Below are positions 25,801 through 34,908 of a stretch of DNA of 64,000 bases, in pieces (positions within the stretch are counted from its first letter, which is position 1; every line of letters begins with the position of its first letter). The DNA comes from Nostoc sp. JL33 (GTDB lineage Bacteria; Cyanobacteriota; Cyanobacteriia; Cyanobacteriales; Nostocaceae). Location of the stretch: the NCBI RefSeq assembly GCF_017114985.1, contig NZ_JABXKP010000012.1:29828-93827 (forward strand), given 5' to 3'. The notes under the pieces are model-generated. The model was not told the DNA's origin. It saw nothing but the letters and a program-made list of their open reading frames with translations, and did not search any database. The position numbers and the translations under genes are program-made.

Positions 25801-28292
25801 TAGGCTGCCTCTGCGGCTCCTTCATATAAACCTATGGTTAAGGTATATTCAGTTTGCCAAGCATCTACATTTAAAAGTTCTATCCCATTTGTGAAGTACT
25901 TAAGAGCAGCTTCGTAAGCTGTAGAAGCTTTAGCTTTTCGCCCTGCAATTAAATTTAATCGTGCCAATTCAGTTTTTTCAGATTGCTTTATTAGGTTAAC
26001 AATACCTACATTCAACTGATTGACGATATCAAAAATATTGGCTTCTATTTCCCCCTTAGGTATATTTTGCAGAAGCAATTGCCCTATTTTTAAATGAGTA
26101 GATTTTTTTTGCTCTTCTGGAATTAACGAATATGCTGCTTGTTGTACTCTGTCATGCAAGAACTTATAACCCACCCGTGAAGTATCGAAATTTAAATTAA
26201 CCGCTTCTTCTTGATTAAAAACTAAAGGAATACGATAAGCTTCACTTAAAGGCAGAATTAATCCCGCTTGCAAAGCCGAGTGTAAATCATTTGCTGTCAA
26301 AGAAGCTGATTTTTCATTGACTATCGATAAAACATCCAGACTAAATTTGTCACCTACACAAGCTGCTAATTTTAAAACATCTTGGGTAAACTTTGGTAGC
26401 TTTTCAACTCGGCTGGCAACTAACTCAACTACATTTTTTTCGCTTATTCCAATTGCTTGAATATCCTCTAGGCTCCATTGCCATTTAACATTTAAAAAGT
26501 CAAATATTAATAGCTTTTCTTGATGAAGCGCCTGAATTAGTTGTGTTATAAAAAATGGATTCCCACCTGTCTTATTAAAAACTAATTCAGCTAATTGAAT
26601 AATGTTTTTGTTAAAAGCTCTGGTTTCTGTATCCTGCTTAAACTCTGTTTGTTGTAAAGTCTCAGCAACTAGATTAGTCACATTCTCTAAATTTAAAGGT
26701 TGCAATACAAGATTATTCACAACCGTGCCATTCTTCTTAATTTCTTCTATTTTTTGGATTAAAGGATGTGCCGGACTAACTTCATTATCTCTATATGCAC
26801 CAATAAATAGCAAATATTTGCTGTCAGTGTCAGTAATCAAGAGTTGGATTAAATTTAAGGTGGCTGAATCTGCCCATTGCAAATCATCTAAAAAGATGAC
26901 TAAGGGGTGTTCTTTTTGAGTAAAAACTTGGATAAATTCTTTAAAAACATAATTGAAGCGGTTTTGTGATTCTGTTGCTCCAATTTGGGCAACTTCCGGC
27001 TGTGTACCGATAATTAATTCTACTTCTGGAATTACGTCTGTGATCACCTTTCCATTTGTTCCTAAAGCTGATAAGATTTTATTCCGCCATATTTCTATTT
27101 TCTGATTATTTTCTGTGAGCAGATACTGCATTAAATAAGCAAAAGCTTGAATTAAAGAAGCATAAGGTATATTTCGCTTTAATTGGTCAAATTTACCAGA
27201 AATAAAGTATCCTTGTCTGCGAGTAATCGGTTTATTAACTTCGTTTACTAAAACTGATTTGCCAATGCCAGAATAACCAGAAACTAGCATCATTTCTACC
27301 CCCCTTAGTCCCCCCTTACCAAGGGGGGATTCAGGGGGGTTAGCAACGCGCTCAAATGCAGCTAACAGTTCATTAACTTGTTGTTCACGACCATATAATT
27401 TTTGGGGGATTAATAGCTGGCTCAAGATATCTAAACGACCTGGAACAAAATCAGCAATTATCCCCTTAGTTTTTAACTGGTTGAGACACGATTCTAAATC
27501 GGCTAGTAATCCTGTAGCACTTTGATATCTGTCTTCCGCATTTTTTGCCATCAGCTTCATCACAATTTCAGAGATAACGCTAGGAATTTGTGGATTTAAT
27601 AACTGCGGGTTTATCGGTTGAAGGGCAATGTGACTATAAACTATTTCTAGGGGATCTTCGCTAAAAAATGGTGTTTGCTCTGTGAGCATTTCATATAAAG
27701 TCACACCAAGAGAATAAAAGTCAGTGCGATAATCAAGAATACGATTCATTCTCCCAGTTTGTTCGGGAGACATATAAGCAAGTGTGCCTTCAACGCAGTT
27801 AGGATTATTAAATTGGGGGTTTTCCTTATTCAGGCGGGAGGCTATACCAAAGTCAGTAAGTTTAACTAGACCTGTCTGGGAGTTAATAATGATGTTACTG
27901 GGTTTGATATCTTTATGAATAATCTGGTTATTATGCAAATAATCTAAAGCTTTAGTCAGTTGAATAGCAATCTTTAAATGGTTAATTAAGTCAAGTTTTT
28001 CTGTTTGTAGCAGTTGAGTTAAAGACTGACCACCAAAGTCTTCTAACAGCAGCCCCATCCGATTGTTAAAGGTTTCCAGACTGATGGCTTTAACTATATT
28101 GGGATGGTCTAAATATTGCTGAATTTGATACTCATTTTTAAGGCGAGTAAAGGCTTCGAGAGTAGGATATTCGTTTTTAAGCAGCTTGAGGATAACTCGC
28201 TCTTGCGTCTTTGGCGTTTGGGTTTGATAAATAATTGTTTGGATTCCTTCGTGGAGAGTTGAGTTGATTTGGTATCCAGTCCGATTTGGCAT
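22809..28292 (-). CDS. Giant Ser/Thr kinase - ATPase - GAF - histidine kinase protein
   Basis: 1827 residues. An N-terminal Ser/Thr kinase (about 1-270) has the catalytic Lys near 36, HKDIKPSN with D128, and DFG with D147. A predicted P-loop ATPase follows, Walker A GYSGIGKS (339-346) and Walker B LVIFLDDLQWAD. Next come a long helical TPR-like region (about 740-1330) and a GAF domain (about 1345-1510). A C-terminal histidine kinase closes it, with H1570 (VAHEINNP), N box NIIANAIDAL and G box GTGLGLSIS. This is the architecture of cyanobacterial HstK-type proteins, which join both kinds of phosphorylation in one chain. The signal is unknown. Residues about 319-331 (PPESPLGKGGLRG) come from repeat DNA (27300-27345). 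The start is ATG. Confidence 0.93.
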   Translation of the reverse strand: MPNRTGYQINSTLHEGIQTIIYQTQTPKTQERVILKLLKNEYPTLEAFTRLKNEYQIQQYLDHPNIVKAISLETFNNRMGLLLEDFGGQSLTQLLQTEKLDLINHLKIAIQLTKALDYLHNNQIIHKDIKPSNIIINSQTGLVKLTDFGIASRLNKENPQFNNPNCVEGTLAYMSPEQTGRMNRILDYRTDFYSLGVTLYEMLTEQTPFFSEDPLEIVYSHIALQPINPQLLNPQIPSVISEIVMKLMAKNAEDRYQSATGLLADLESCLNQLKTKGIIADFVPGRLDILSQLLIPQKLYGREQQVNELLAAFERVANPPESPLGKGGLRGVEMMLVSGYSGIGKSVLVNEVNKPITRRQGYFISGKFDQLKRNIPYASLIQAFAYLMQYLLTENNQKIEIWRNKILSALGTNGKVITDVIPEVELIIGTQPEVAQIGATESQNRFNYVFKEFIQVFTQKEHPLVIFLDDLQWADSATLNLIQLLITDTDSKYLLFIGAYRDNEVSPAHPLIQKIEEIKKNGTVVNNLVLQPLNLENVTNLVAETLQQTEFKQDTETRAFNKNIIQLAELVFNKTGGNPFFITQLIQALHQEKLLIFDFLNVKWQWSLEDIQAIGISEKNVVELVASRVEKLPKFTQDVLKLAACVGDKFSLDVLSIVNEKSASLTANDLHSALQAGLILPLSEAYRIPLVFNQEEAVNLNFDTSRVGYKFLHDRVQQAAYSLIPEEQKKSTHLKIGQLLLQNIPKGEIEANIFDIVNQLNVGIVNLIKQSEKTELARLNLIAGRKAKASTAYEAALKYFTNGIELLNVDAWQTEYTLTIGLYEGAAEAAYLGGNFEQMQQWAEVVQQQATTLLDKVKVYEVQIIASIIQSKQLEAIKIAVSILQLLGISFPNEPTSTDIQQGMDEISTSLKGKAMSNDKPLRVYADLINLPLMTDLNKIAAMRILMGVLPAAFQTAPAMMPIIVCKMVNLSLKYGNTAVSAYGYSLYGLLLCGVQGEIDSGYEFGKLASSLVSQFDSQELKAKILTVVSAHVMHWKEHVRETLTSAMAGYSSGLETGDLEYAGYCGYIYPYHSFWLGKELWVLEKELIAYCESLKKIKQQVALTWNLVYLQTVLNLKGNFENVDCLIGEAYDEQSMLPIHQQVNDLYTINHLFVNKLMLSYIFGEYFKAVENAAIAEKSLGGVTGLFVVPLFYFYDSLAHLAIYHTAKESEKQAILEKVQANQQHMELWATHAPANHLHRFYLVEAERYQVLGQKLEAMDYYENSIAKSQQNGFLQEEALAYELAGKFYQSLGKELIHQTYITKAYYAYIRWGAIAKVKHLESKHTFLVGQTTTIETTTSKIDTIHLTTTTTTNSSLSDFLDFNSFIKFSQAITNEIVLENLLGKLIKILLENTAAQKAVLLLLKDNQLYIEASGNTADDVVTVLRSIPVETYQDLPLSVINYVFRTQQYLVLNDAIITEPFNFDIYIQESQTKSIFCLPIIYQSQLTGIIYLENKLSSGAFVPERVEVLKVLVSQMAIAIENACLYTREQDKSRELEQSIKDLQEAQLQIIQSEKMSSLGNLVAGVAHEINNPIGFITGSIVQAKDVVTDLIDYLQLYREKFPNPGAEIEEKAEEIDIDFLLKDLPKMIDGMTVGTQRIRNISTSLRTFSRADTTSKVLANIHEGIDSTLLILQHRLKADHNRPAIQIMKHYADIPLVKCYLGQLNQVFMNIIANAIDALEEGNIGRSFLEIEEKYPTIINIETNILEDENVVIKIQDNAKGMTEEVKGCIFENLFTTKGVGKGTGLGLSISRQIIVENHGGSLICESVLGQGTQFIISIPILGE

Positions 28293-28476
28293 TGATTTTT
28301 GACTATAAAGTTACAAAATTAGCATCACCCCCTGTTCTGTCGTGAAAGGGGTTCTATTTTAATTATTCCCAGTAGGAGAAAATTATTAACATTGGGATTG
28401 CGTACCCAAGGGCTGTAAATTGAAAAGCGATTATTTTCTTGTAACGGAAACCGTGGCTAAAATCCGACTGTAACTT

Positions 28477-29013
28477 TTACGCCGATCGCAGATAAGGACA
28501 CTTTTGCAAAAACCCAGATGCTTTATTATCGGCATCTGGGTTATGAATATGTGCTGGCGTAGGTCGAATAATGCCGCCAAACAGGTCATCCAACCCATAG
28601 GGAGTGAAAAATTGCCATTGGCCTTGTGTATCTTGTCGAACTCCCACAGCAGTAGCGGTGTGCAGCCAATCTGCGATCGCATCCTCTGTACTACTGTAGG
28701 GTCTGCTACCAAGCCGCCAACGGGCAAAACTAGCTTGATTTTTGACATCAAACTGCTGATGAGGAAATTGTTCTGTGAGAGTCGCCTTTGCTGCTAGTTC
28801 TTGGGAACGGTTCCCCTCTATATCAAAGAATGCAATATCAAAATCTTTAATACCTAACCGACAATTCTCGCCAAAAATCGAATGCCAAACCGTGTTTCGG
28901 ACTGCACCCCCGGCTAACCACCAGTTAGGTAGATTTAGTTGAGCGATCGCTCTTAATACTGTATCAATAGGTGTATCAGCTAAAATCATCTGTAGACGAG
29001 TGTTACTATTCAT
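28477..29013 (-). CDS. Nucleotidyltransferase family protein
   Basis: 178 residues. A nucleotidyltransferase-fold core is visible: WWLAGGAVRNTVW near residue 31 and the acidic pair KDFDIAFFD near 57-65, followed by FARWRLGSRPYSSTEDAIADWLHTAT. This pattern matches the uncharacterised bacterial family PF06042 (NTP_transf_6). The substrate is unknown. The start is ATG at 29013. It lies upstream of, and in the same direction as, the giant kinase gene, with 184 bp between them. Confidence 0.82.
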   Translation of the reverse strand: MNSNTRLQMILADTPIDTVLRAIAQLNLPNWWLAGGAVRNTVWHSIFGENCRLGIKDFDIAFFDIEGNRSQELAAKATLTEQFPHQQFDVKNQASFARWRLGSRPYSSTEDAIADWLHTATAVGVRQDTQGQWQFFTPYGLDDLFGGIIRPTPAHIHNPDADNKASGFLQKCPYLRSA

Positions 29014-29208
29014 ATCAAACTCCTGGGATTGTCAAGTAGAAGGTGAAAATATTATTATTCACATTTGATTAAGCTTACGGTATTGATAGTCCTGCGGTCA
29101 CACTTGGCGGGTCGATGTTTTTTAGGCTAACTCCTGAAGTAATAATATAAAGAGAACAGGGTTTTACGGAAGGTTAAATTGTGAATTTAGAATTTAGAAT
29201 TTTTATTT

Positions 29209-30477
29209 ATGGAAGATTTATTTGCGCGGCTAGAACGCACACTCAATCCTGAACTGCCAACCCTTTCAGAGTCACAACAACAACTTCTACAAGAACTCAG
29301 TATTGATCAAAATCAACCCGGTACGATTCTGCATGACTTTCAAACCCTGATAGATTTCTTGCAACCAAATGGAGTAGAAGTGAGTAGTGTTAATAACCTT
29401 CTACCGCTAAAAGTCCTATCAGAACTTAATTCTCGGTTAAGTCACCCAATTGAAACTAAACTCAAACGCCCCGTACAGAAATCATACCCCTACATTAATG
29501 GACTATATCTGTTATTACGCAGTTCTGGGATAGCCCAAATTAGATCCCAAGGGAAGAAGCAAATTTTAATATTAGACGCAGCCACCTTAGAATCTTGGTC
29601 AAATCTCAACCCAACAGAACGCTATTTCAACTTATTAGAAGCCTGGTTGATTTGGGGAAATAACGAAATTTTGGGTGAGCACCAAGACTCGTTCGGGAAT
29701 TTATTTAGATGCATTCAACTTTGGCCTCGCGTCCCAGAAAAAGGTTTAAAATTTTCTAAATATGAAGACCAACACGATATTAGTTATTACCCAGGTCTGC
29801 ATAACGTTGCCCTGTTAGAGTTATTTGGATTTTTATCTATCAAGCAAGGAAAACCACAAGAAGGCAAAGGGTGGCGAATTACTAGTTTACAACGCTTGCC
29901 CTTTGGTGATGCTATGTTGCAATTATTATTTCCTCTGGGGATACGAGGAGAATTACAGGATGATGTCAATGTGACTTTTGGAAAATTGCAGTCACATTTA
30001 CAACCATTCTTTGCAGAATGGAAGCATAATTTATTTGTTCCAAAGCCAGGTTTTACTGATGGTATTTATCTTTTTAAAGTGTCCGTTTCTAAGGCTTGGA
30101 GACGCATCGCCATCCCAGCAAAAAAACCATTAAGCTGGCTAGCAGAGACAATTCTCGATGCTTTTGATTTTGACTACGACCATTTATATGAGTTTAGCTA
30201 TAAAGACCGTTTTGGTCGTATAATCAAAATCGGTCATCCCTACATGGAAACACCCCCATTTGCAGACCAAGTGCAGATTGGTGACTTGTCTCTAGAACCG
30301 GGCGCTAAAATGACTTATCTTTATGATTTTGGTGATAATTGGGAATTTGATGTGCAGTTAGAAGCAATTAATCCGGCTGATAACAAAATCAAAAAAGCAA
30401 AAATTTTAGAAGTTTACGGAAATGCACCTCAACAGTATTGGAGTGAGGACGATGAATTGGATGAAGATGAAGAATGA
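29209..30477 (+). CDS. Plasmid pRiA4b ORF-3-like family protein
   Basis: 422 residues. The C-terminal ~150 residues carry the pRiA4b ORF-3-like domain: IYLFKVSVSKAWRRIAIP, the core FDYDHLYEF and YLYDFGDNWEF. The C-terminus is very acidic (EDDELDEDEE). The N-terminal ~270 residues are helical and less conserved, with LQPNGVEVSSVNNLLPLK near residue 49, a pattern seen in longer members. The function is unknown; the domain is widespread on plasmids and in genomes. It is preceded by an AATTTAGAATTTAGAATTT tandem repeat just before the ATG, which may hide or displace the native leader. Confidence 0.85.
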   Translation: MEDLFARLERTLNPELPTLSESQQQLLQELSIDQNQPGTILHDFQTLIDFLQPNGVEVSSVNNLLPLKVLSELNSRLSHPIETKLKRPVQKSYPYINGLYLLLRSSGIAQIRSQGKKQILILDAATLESWSNLNPTERYFNLLEAWLIWGNNEILGEHQDSFGNLFRCIQLWPRVPEKGLKFSKYEDQHDISYYPGLHNVALLELFGFLSIKQGKPQEGKGWRITSLQRLPFGDAMLQLLFPLGIRGELQDDVNVTFGKLQSHLQPFFAEWKHNLFVPKPGFTDGIYLFKVSVSKAWRRIAIPAKKPLSWLAETILDAFDFDYDHLYEFSYKDRFGRIIKIGHPYMETPPFADQVQIGDLSLEPGAKMTYLYDFGDNWEFDVQLEAINPADNKIKKAKILEVYGNAPQQYWSEDDELDEDEE

Positions 30478-30615
30478 GGGAGATTTAGAGAGACGTGGAC
30501 AATAAAAATGTTCCCGTGTGCCCGTGTCTTCTGTTTGTGTCTTCTACAACCAGCTTCAAGATTGAGATAGCTTTAGTTACAATGAAGCAACACAAATTGT
30601 CAAGAGATAAAACCT

Positions 30616-31065
30616 GTGATTCCATATACTGGAGGTTGTCAATGTGGACAAATTGGTTACGAAATTCATGCCCAACCGTTAACCCTTTACCTATGCCACT
30701 GCAAGGAGTGTCAGAAACAATCGTCTAGTGCCTTTGGAATGTCTCTCACAGTACTACGAGATGCTGTTATGATTGTTCAGGGAAAACCGAAAGCTTGGAC
30801 TCGGAAAAATGATAGCGGACGTGAAGTAAATAACCTCTTCTGTGGCGACTGCGGAACGCGATTGTTCCATGAACGGACTTACAACCCAAATACTATCAAT
30901 GTCAAAGCCGGAACGTTAGATGATACAAGTTGGTTACGCCCAGTGGGCAACATTTGGACAGGCAGTGCGTCATGGGTAATAATTTCAGACCAATTGCTCA
31001 ATTATGACGGGCAACCAGAGGATGTTCAGCCATTATGGGAAAAATGGAGACAACAACATCCATAA
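30616..31065 (+). CDS. GFA (glutathione-dependent formaldehyde-activating) family protein
   Basis: 149 residues. Zinc ligands are typical of the GFA/CENP-V fold: GGCQCGQIGY (C8, C10), CHCKECQK (C27, C29, C32) and FCGDCGTRLF (C76, C79 approximately). The length is normal. The family includes the S-hydroxymethylglutathione-forming enzyme Gfa, but most members are of unknown substrate. The start is GTG at 30616 (MIPYTGGCQCG). No formaldehyde dehydrogenase gene is adjacent. Confidence 0.87.
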   Translation: MIPYTGGCQCGQIGYEIHAQPLTLYLCHCKECQKQSSSAFGMSLTVLRDAVMIVQGKPKAWTRKNDSGREVNNLFCGDCGTRLFHERTYNPNTINVKAGTLDDTSWLRPVGNIWTGSASWVIISDQLLNYDGQPEDVQPLWEKWRQQHP

Positions 31066-31442
31066 ATGCACAACTCCCGACATCAGACATCATAATTCTG
31101 ATAGTTAAGCCAAATGTACAGGTGGTCATTGCCCTCAGTTAGTAGTCTAACTCATGACTGTACCAAACGAGAGAATGACAAAATTTTCTGAGTAAAGTGC
31201 TTTAATGAACATATTAAATTATTTAAAACAGTAATAGTAAACTCAAATTATAAGTCCAGTTTGTATATCATATGGATTTCCATAATTGTCTGCAAATCAT
31301 GTTAATCAAGCTAACGCACTATTAATATTTCCCATGAAAACTTAGTGAACATTTCCAATCAAGTGATTTAAGTGAAATTAGATAAGTAAGACGATTTTGG
31401 TTCATTATCAACACTTTTAAGAGTTATTTATAGACAAGGTTG
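31066..31442. other. Spacer upstream of cobO
   Basis: 377 bp, A+T-rich. I see no gene, no cobalamin-riboswitch-like B12 box and no clear hairpin. Confidence 0.5.
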
Positions 31443-32120
31443 ATGAAAAACGATACACCAGAAGAATTAAACCCAGACAAAGAGATTGGGCGCTTGATTG
31501 ATGAAGTCATGTCTTCATCTCTGACTGATGAACAGTATCGCAAAAAGATGCAGCGACGCAAAGAAGTGCAGGATTTACGCATAGCACAAGCTGTACCAGA
31601 AAAAGGGTTAATTATTGTAAATACTGGTAACGGTAAGGGTAAAACCACTGCGGCTTTGGGGATGGTGTTACGATCGCTAGGTCACGGGTATAAAGTAGCG
31701 ATCATCCAATTCATCAAAGGTAGCTGGGAACCTTCCGAAAAAAGGGTTTTCAGCTATTGGGAAGACCAGATAGAATTTCACGCAATGGGCGAAGGCTTTA
31801 CCTGGGAAACTCAAGACCGCGATCGCGATCTTGATAAAGCTAGCGCCGCCTGGGAGAAATCATTAGAATACATCCGCAACCCAGACTTTCATCTGGTATT
31901 GTTAGACGAAATCAATATCGCTCTCAAAATGGCTTACTTACCAGTAGAAGACGTTTTAGCGGGTTTGGCGCAAAAACCAGCTAACAAGCACGTTATTCTC
32001 ACAGGCAGAGGCGCACCGGCTGCTTTAATTGAGCGTGCTGACCTCGTAACAGAAATGACCTTAGTTAAGCACCCTTTCCGCGATCAAGGTGTTAAGGCGC
32101 AACCAGGAATTGAGTATTAA
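31443..32120 (+). CDS. cobO: Cob(I)yrinic acid a,c-diamide adenosyltransferase
   Basis: 225 residues from ATG 31443; the base triplet TTG just before would add one residue. The P-loop NTGNGKGKTTAALG, the central FIKGSWEPSEKR and the LLDEINIAL block identify the CobO/BtuR family. The enzyme transfers adenosyl from ATP to the cobalt of corrinoids during adenosylcobalamin synthesis or salvage. An N-terminal extension (about 1-50) rich in charged residues is common in the CobO branch. It is isolated from other cobalamin genes. It converges with the next gene, with stops 8 bp apart. Confidence 0.94.
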   Translation: MKNDTPEELNPDKEIGRLIDEVMSSSLTDEQYRKKMQRRKEVQDLRIAQAVPEKGLIIVNTGNGKGKTTAALGMVLRSLGHGYKVAIIQFIKGSWEPSEKRVFSYWEDQIEFHAMGEGFTWETQDRDRDLDKASAAWEKSLEYIRNPDFHLVLLDEINIALKMAYLPVEDVLAGLAQKPANKHVILTGRGAPAALIERADLVTEMTLVKHPFRDQGVKAQPGIEY

Positions 32121-32128
32121 CTTGAAGA

Positions 32129-32830
32129 TTATTTGCACATTTGCAATGTGCGGCGATCGCTAGCAGTGATAGAATTTAACCGATGAAAATCTTGCAGAGC
32201 CACGGAGTAAGCATAACTGCTTGACTCATCTTCACCGACCTTAGGCAGTCTGCTGCTTGTAGCTACCTGATTCGACTGATTAGAGCTGGCTTCATTTGGT
32301 GAACCATTAACCGTCATCGCCAACTCTCCTGATCGGTTGAGTGTACCCTGAAAACAATTAAACTCTGATTGGGGCATATACAATGCACCCGTTACCTTGT
32401 CCTGCTGCTTTTGAAATATGATGTAACCTTGACCAAGCTGGTTTGGTTTTGGGGATTGACCATAGAGATAAACCCCATCTTTTTCAGGAAAATTCGCTTC
32501 TGGTAAAATTCCTGCGCCTTGTGTAGTTCCCTGAGAACCTGGAACCAGCGCGGTGGTTGTAGCTTGTGTTTTTCCGCTCTTATGGACAAAAAGCTCTCTA
32601 TCTCCAGAAGCCGCATTTAGTTGACTTCTCTGCTCTCGAACTCTTCTTAGCTGCGACAAAAGAGACGGTTCGGAGCTTTTGTGAATCTGAGCCGATGATA
32701 ATGGAGAATCTGTAACTGGTACTACTTGAGTCTGCTTGCCTATAAAGCCCAAACCGAGAAGTAAGCCTAAGCCCGCGAGGGAAATTACCCACTGACGGGG
32801 AGATAATAACTGATGAAGGTTGTTAAGCAC
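32129..32830 (-). CDS. Conserved hypothetical membrane-anchored protein
   Basis: 233 residues. One N-terminal hydrophobic segment (about 14-31, VISLAGLGLLLGLGFIG), then a low-complexity linker, then a domain with QGYIIFQKQQDKVTGALYMPQSEFNCFQG (two cysteines overall). It is probably anchored with its C-terminus outside the cytoplasm. I recall similar cyanobacterial proteins but no named family. The start is GTG at 32830, supported by AGGAG seven bases upstream. No function is assigned. Confidence 0.65.
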   Translation of the reverse strand: MLNNLHQLLSPRQWVISLAGLGLLLGLGFIGKQTQVVPVTDSPLSSAQIHKSSEPSLLSQLRRVREQRSQLNAASGDRELFVHKSGKTQATTTALVPGSQGTTQGAGILPEANFPEKDGVYLYGQSPKPNQLGQGYIIFQKQQDKVTGALYMPQSEFNCFQGTLNRSGELAMTVNGSPNEASSNQSNQVATSSRLPKVGEDESSSYAYSVALQDFHRLNSITASDRRTLQMCK

Positions 32831-33223
32831 CCTACTTCTCCTGTTAAAAAACTAACTAACTTCTCTAGAACTTACTTAAATTATAACCAAGTCTTAATTG
32901 TCAAAGACTTTGTTAACGACTTATATTACTATTGTCCAAAAAAGAAAACTGTCAAAAACTAAAGTTTTTATTTAATTTAGCTCAACAATCTTAGATTACC
33001 ATCAGTTCGAGTATTTATTCTTTATTCCACCTAGAATACGAACAATTACGATTATTTGATTGCTAGAGAATCACCGTCCCTTATAGGGCAGTGAGGATGT
33101 CAAATCTTAGCTTTTACATTTTTCAGGTAATAAAAATACTGATATTTTTTCTCAGATTTATCTCCGTAGAACTGGAAGTCGCGGATCTTGTTTCTGACAA
33201 ATATTTTTCCTGGTTGTCAGCAT
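32831..33223. other. Spacer between hypothetical gene and sigma factor terminator
   Basis: 393 bp, A+T-rich. No gene or repeat of note. It must hold the promoter of the 32129-32830 gene. Confidence 0.45.
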
Positions 33224-33253
33224 AAAAAAATCGCCCCCTGAATTCAGGAGGCG
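33224..33253 (-). terminator. Rho-independent terminator of the sigma factor gene
   Basis: Read on the minus strand, the hairpin CGCCTCCTGAATTCAGGGGGCG (33253-33232) is followed by ATTTTTTT (33231-33224). It lies about 45 bp after the stop codon of the sigma factor. A second palindrome, AGAGACGCGAAATTCCGCGTCTCT (33271-33294), sits between stop and terminator; it is related to the GACGCG palindromes elsewhere. Confidence 0.85.
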
Positions 33254-33299
33254 GATCACCAAGGTGGTGTAGAGACGCGAAATTCCGCGTCTCTGGTTA

Positions 33300-34283
33300 T
33301 TAGCTAGCAACGTATTCTTTGACATTGGCACGACGGCGACGCAGATGAGCCAACGCTTGATGCTCTAACTGACGGACGCGTTCACGGCTGAGACTCAATC
33401 TCTCACCCACTTTCGCCAATGACATTTCATTACCATCTTCTAAACCAAAGCGTAAGGCTACAACTTCTCGCTGTTGGGGGGTTAGTTCTGCTAGCAGGTT
33501 GTTCAAGTCTTGGCGTAAGAATTCCTGGTTGGTGTAATACTCTGGTGATGGGCCGTCATCTTCGAGCATTTCTTGCAACTCAGTATCCTGGTTTTCGCCA
33601 ACTCGCACATCCAAAGACACTGGTTGACGCGCCATATTCAGGTACTCGCGGATCTGAGCAGGTTCTAGTTCTAGTTCTTTGGCAATTTCGGCTGGAGTCG
33701 GCGATCGCCCCAAGGTTTGAGCCAACTCGCGCTGCACTTTTTTGATTTTATTCAGTTTCTCGGTAATGTGGATCGGTAACCGGATGGTGCGACCTTGCTG
33801 GGCGATCGCGCGGGTAATCGCTTGGCGAATCCACCAGTAAGCATAGGTTGAAAACTTATAACCCCTGGTTGGGTCAAATTTCTCTACACCCCGCTCTAAT
33901 CCTAATGTTCCTTCCTGGATTAAATCCAGAAACTCCATATTCCGCTTTTGGTATTTTTTGGCAATAGCAACTACCAAGCGCAAATTCGCTTCGATCATTT
34001 TTTGCTTTGCCCGCTTACCTTGCGCCACCGTTTGTTGTACTTCCGTTTCCGATTGTTCAACTTGGTCAGCCCACTCTGACATATTCGGTTCGCGGTGCAG
34101 CTTCTTCGCCAAGGCTTCCTTAGCGTCGATCAGCGTCATCATTTGTTGCACCTGCTTCCCATAGACAATCTCTTGTTCACGGGTTAGCAGTGGTACACGA
34201 CCAATTTCACGTAGATAGGTTCGCACCATATCAACCGTGAATTTAGTGTTGAGGTTCTCCGTTTGGGTGTTGACAGTAGGCAT
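33300..34283 (-). CDS. Group 2 RNA polymerase sigma factor (RpoD-like)
   Basis: 327 residues. Region 1.2 ([15 protein letters not shown]), region 2 ([26 protein letters not shown], then [14 protein letters not shown]), region 3 ([12 protein letters not shown]) and region 4 ([15 protein letters not shown], then [15 protein letters not shown]) are all present. The short N-terminus without region 1.1 marks a group 2 factor (SigB/SigD type) of cyanobacteria. Such factors redirect transcription under carbon, nitrogen, light or stress changes. The exact Sig letter cannot be fixed from the sequence. It stands alone and has its own terminator. Confidence 0.93.
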   Translation of the reverse strand: MPTVNTQTENLNTKFTVDMVRTYLREIGRVPLLTREQEIVYGKQVQQMMTLIDAKEALAKKLHREPNMSEWADQVEQSETEVQQTVAQGKRAKQKMIEANLRLVVAIAKKYQKRNMEFLDLIQEGTLGLERGVEKFDPTRGYKFSTYAYWWIRQAITRAIAQQGRTIRLPIHITEKLNKIKKVQRELAQTLGRSPTPAEIAKELELEPAQIREYLNMARQPVSLDVRVGENQDTELQEMLEDDGPSPEYYTNQEFLRQDLNNLLAELTPQQREVVALRFGLEDGNEMSLAKVGERLSLSRERVRQLEHQALAHLRRRRANVKEYVAS

Positions 34284-34908
34284 TGGTGCGTTATCCTCTA
34301 CTCCGTAAACACAATGTATATTTTCTTCTTAAAATCGATGGATAAAGGTAGTACATCTATCAGGAAATATCGGGAGCTACCAAAAGTAATTATCAATTGA
34401 TATAGCCGTTGTTAAGACGGTAAGCCTCCAATGATAGGTTCCCCTACCTTCCTTAAATTTTCAATCTCTTATAATCACACTGGCTGTTTTTGAGAATTTT
34501 TCTTTTGGGCAGTTACTGACAGCAACTAGAAAATCCGAAGTCGATATGAGTTCTACTTAGCTTTATATTACTATAAATCAGGCAGATAGTAAAGTATCTT
34601 AAGAGAAAGCATATAATTATAATTCAAAATTGCCCATTTGCAAAAAAAAATTAAACTTCCTTGAAATTACTTACTATATCTATAGTGACGCCAAAACCCC
34701 TCTTCTGTTGCCAAAAACTAGCCGGATAACCGAACTTAATTTGCTGTGAGGATGGAGGGATGTTACGAATTGGGCATTGGAGAGCCACTGGCGTTGCTGG
34801 GGTTCCCTTGGTTGTTCGCCTTTGGCGTTCCCGCAGGGTAGCAAGTGGCGTCATTGCTTAGGACTGATCATTATAACCAACCGGAAATGACCAATGAGAA
34901 ATAACTAT
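34284..34908. other. Spacer upstream of the sigma factor gene
   Basis: 625 bp. The part next to the sigma gene is A+T-rich and should hold its promoter. A dispersed repeat with GCGTTCCCGCAGGGTAGCAAG lies at about 34826-34846. An open frame over this repeat (34651-34854, minus) was rejected. Confidence 0.5.

Noticed and set aside
28431..28751. 106-codon open frame on the minus strand
   Set aside because: It is an out-of-frame shadow of the nucleotidyltransferase gene.
30495..30728. 77-codon open frame before the GFA gene
   Set aside because: It overlaps the GFA start in another frame and begins in repeat-like DNA (CCCGTGTGCCCGTGTCTTC).
31066..31442. Possible cobalamin riboswitch before cobO
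   Set aside because: No B12-box or multi-stem structure could be recognised.
34651..34854. 67-codon minus-strand frame in the spacer before the sigma factor
   Set aside because: It is encoded largely by a dispersed repeat and has no homology that I recognise.
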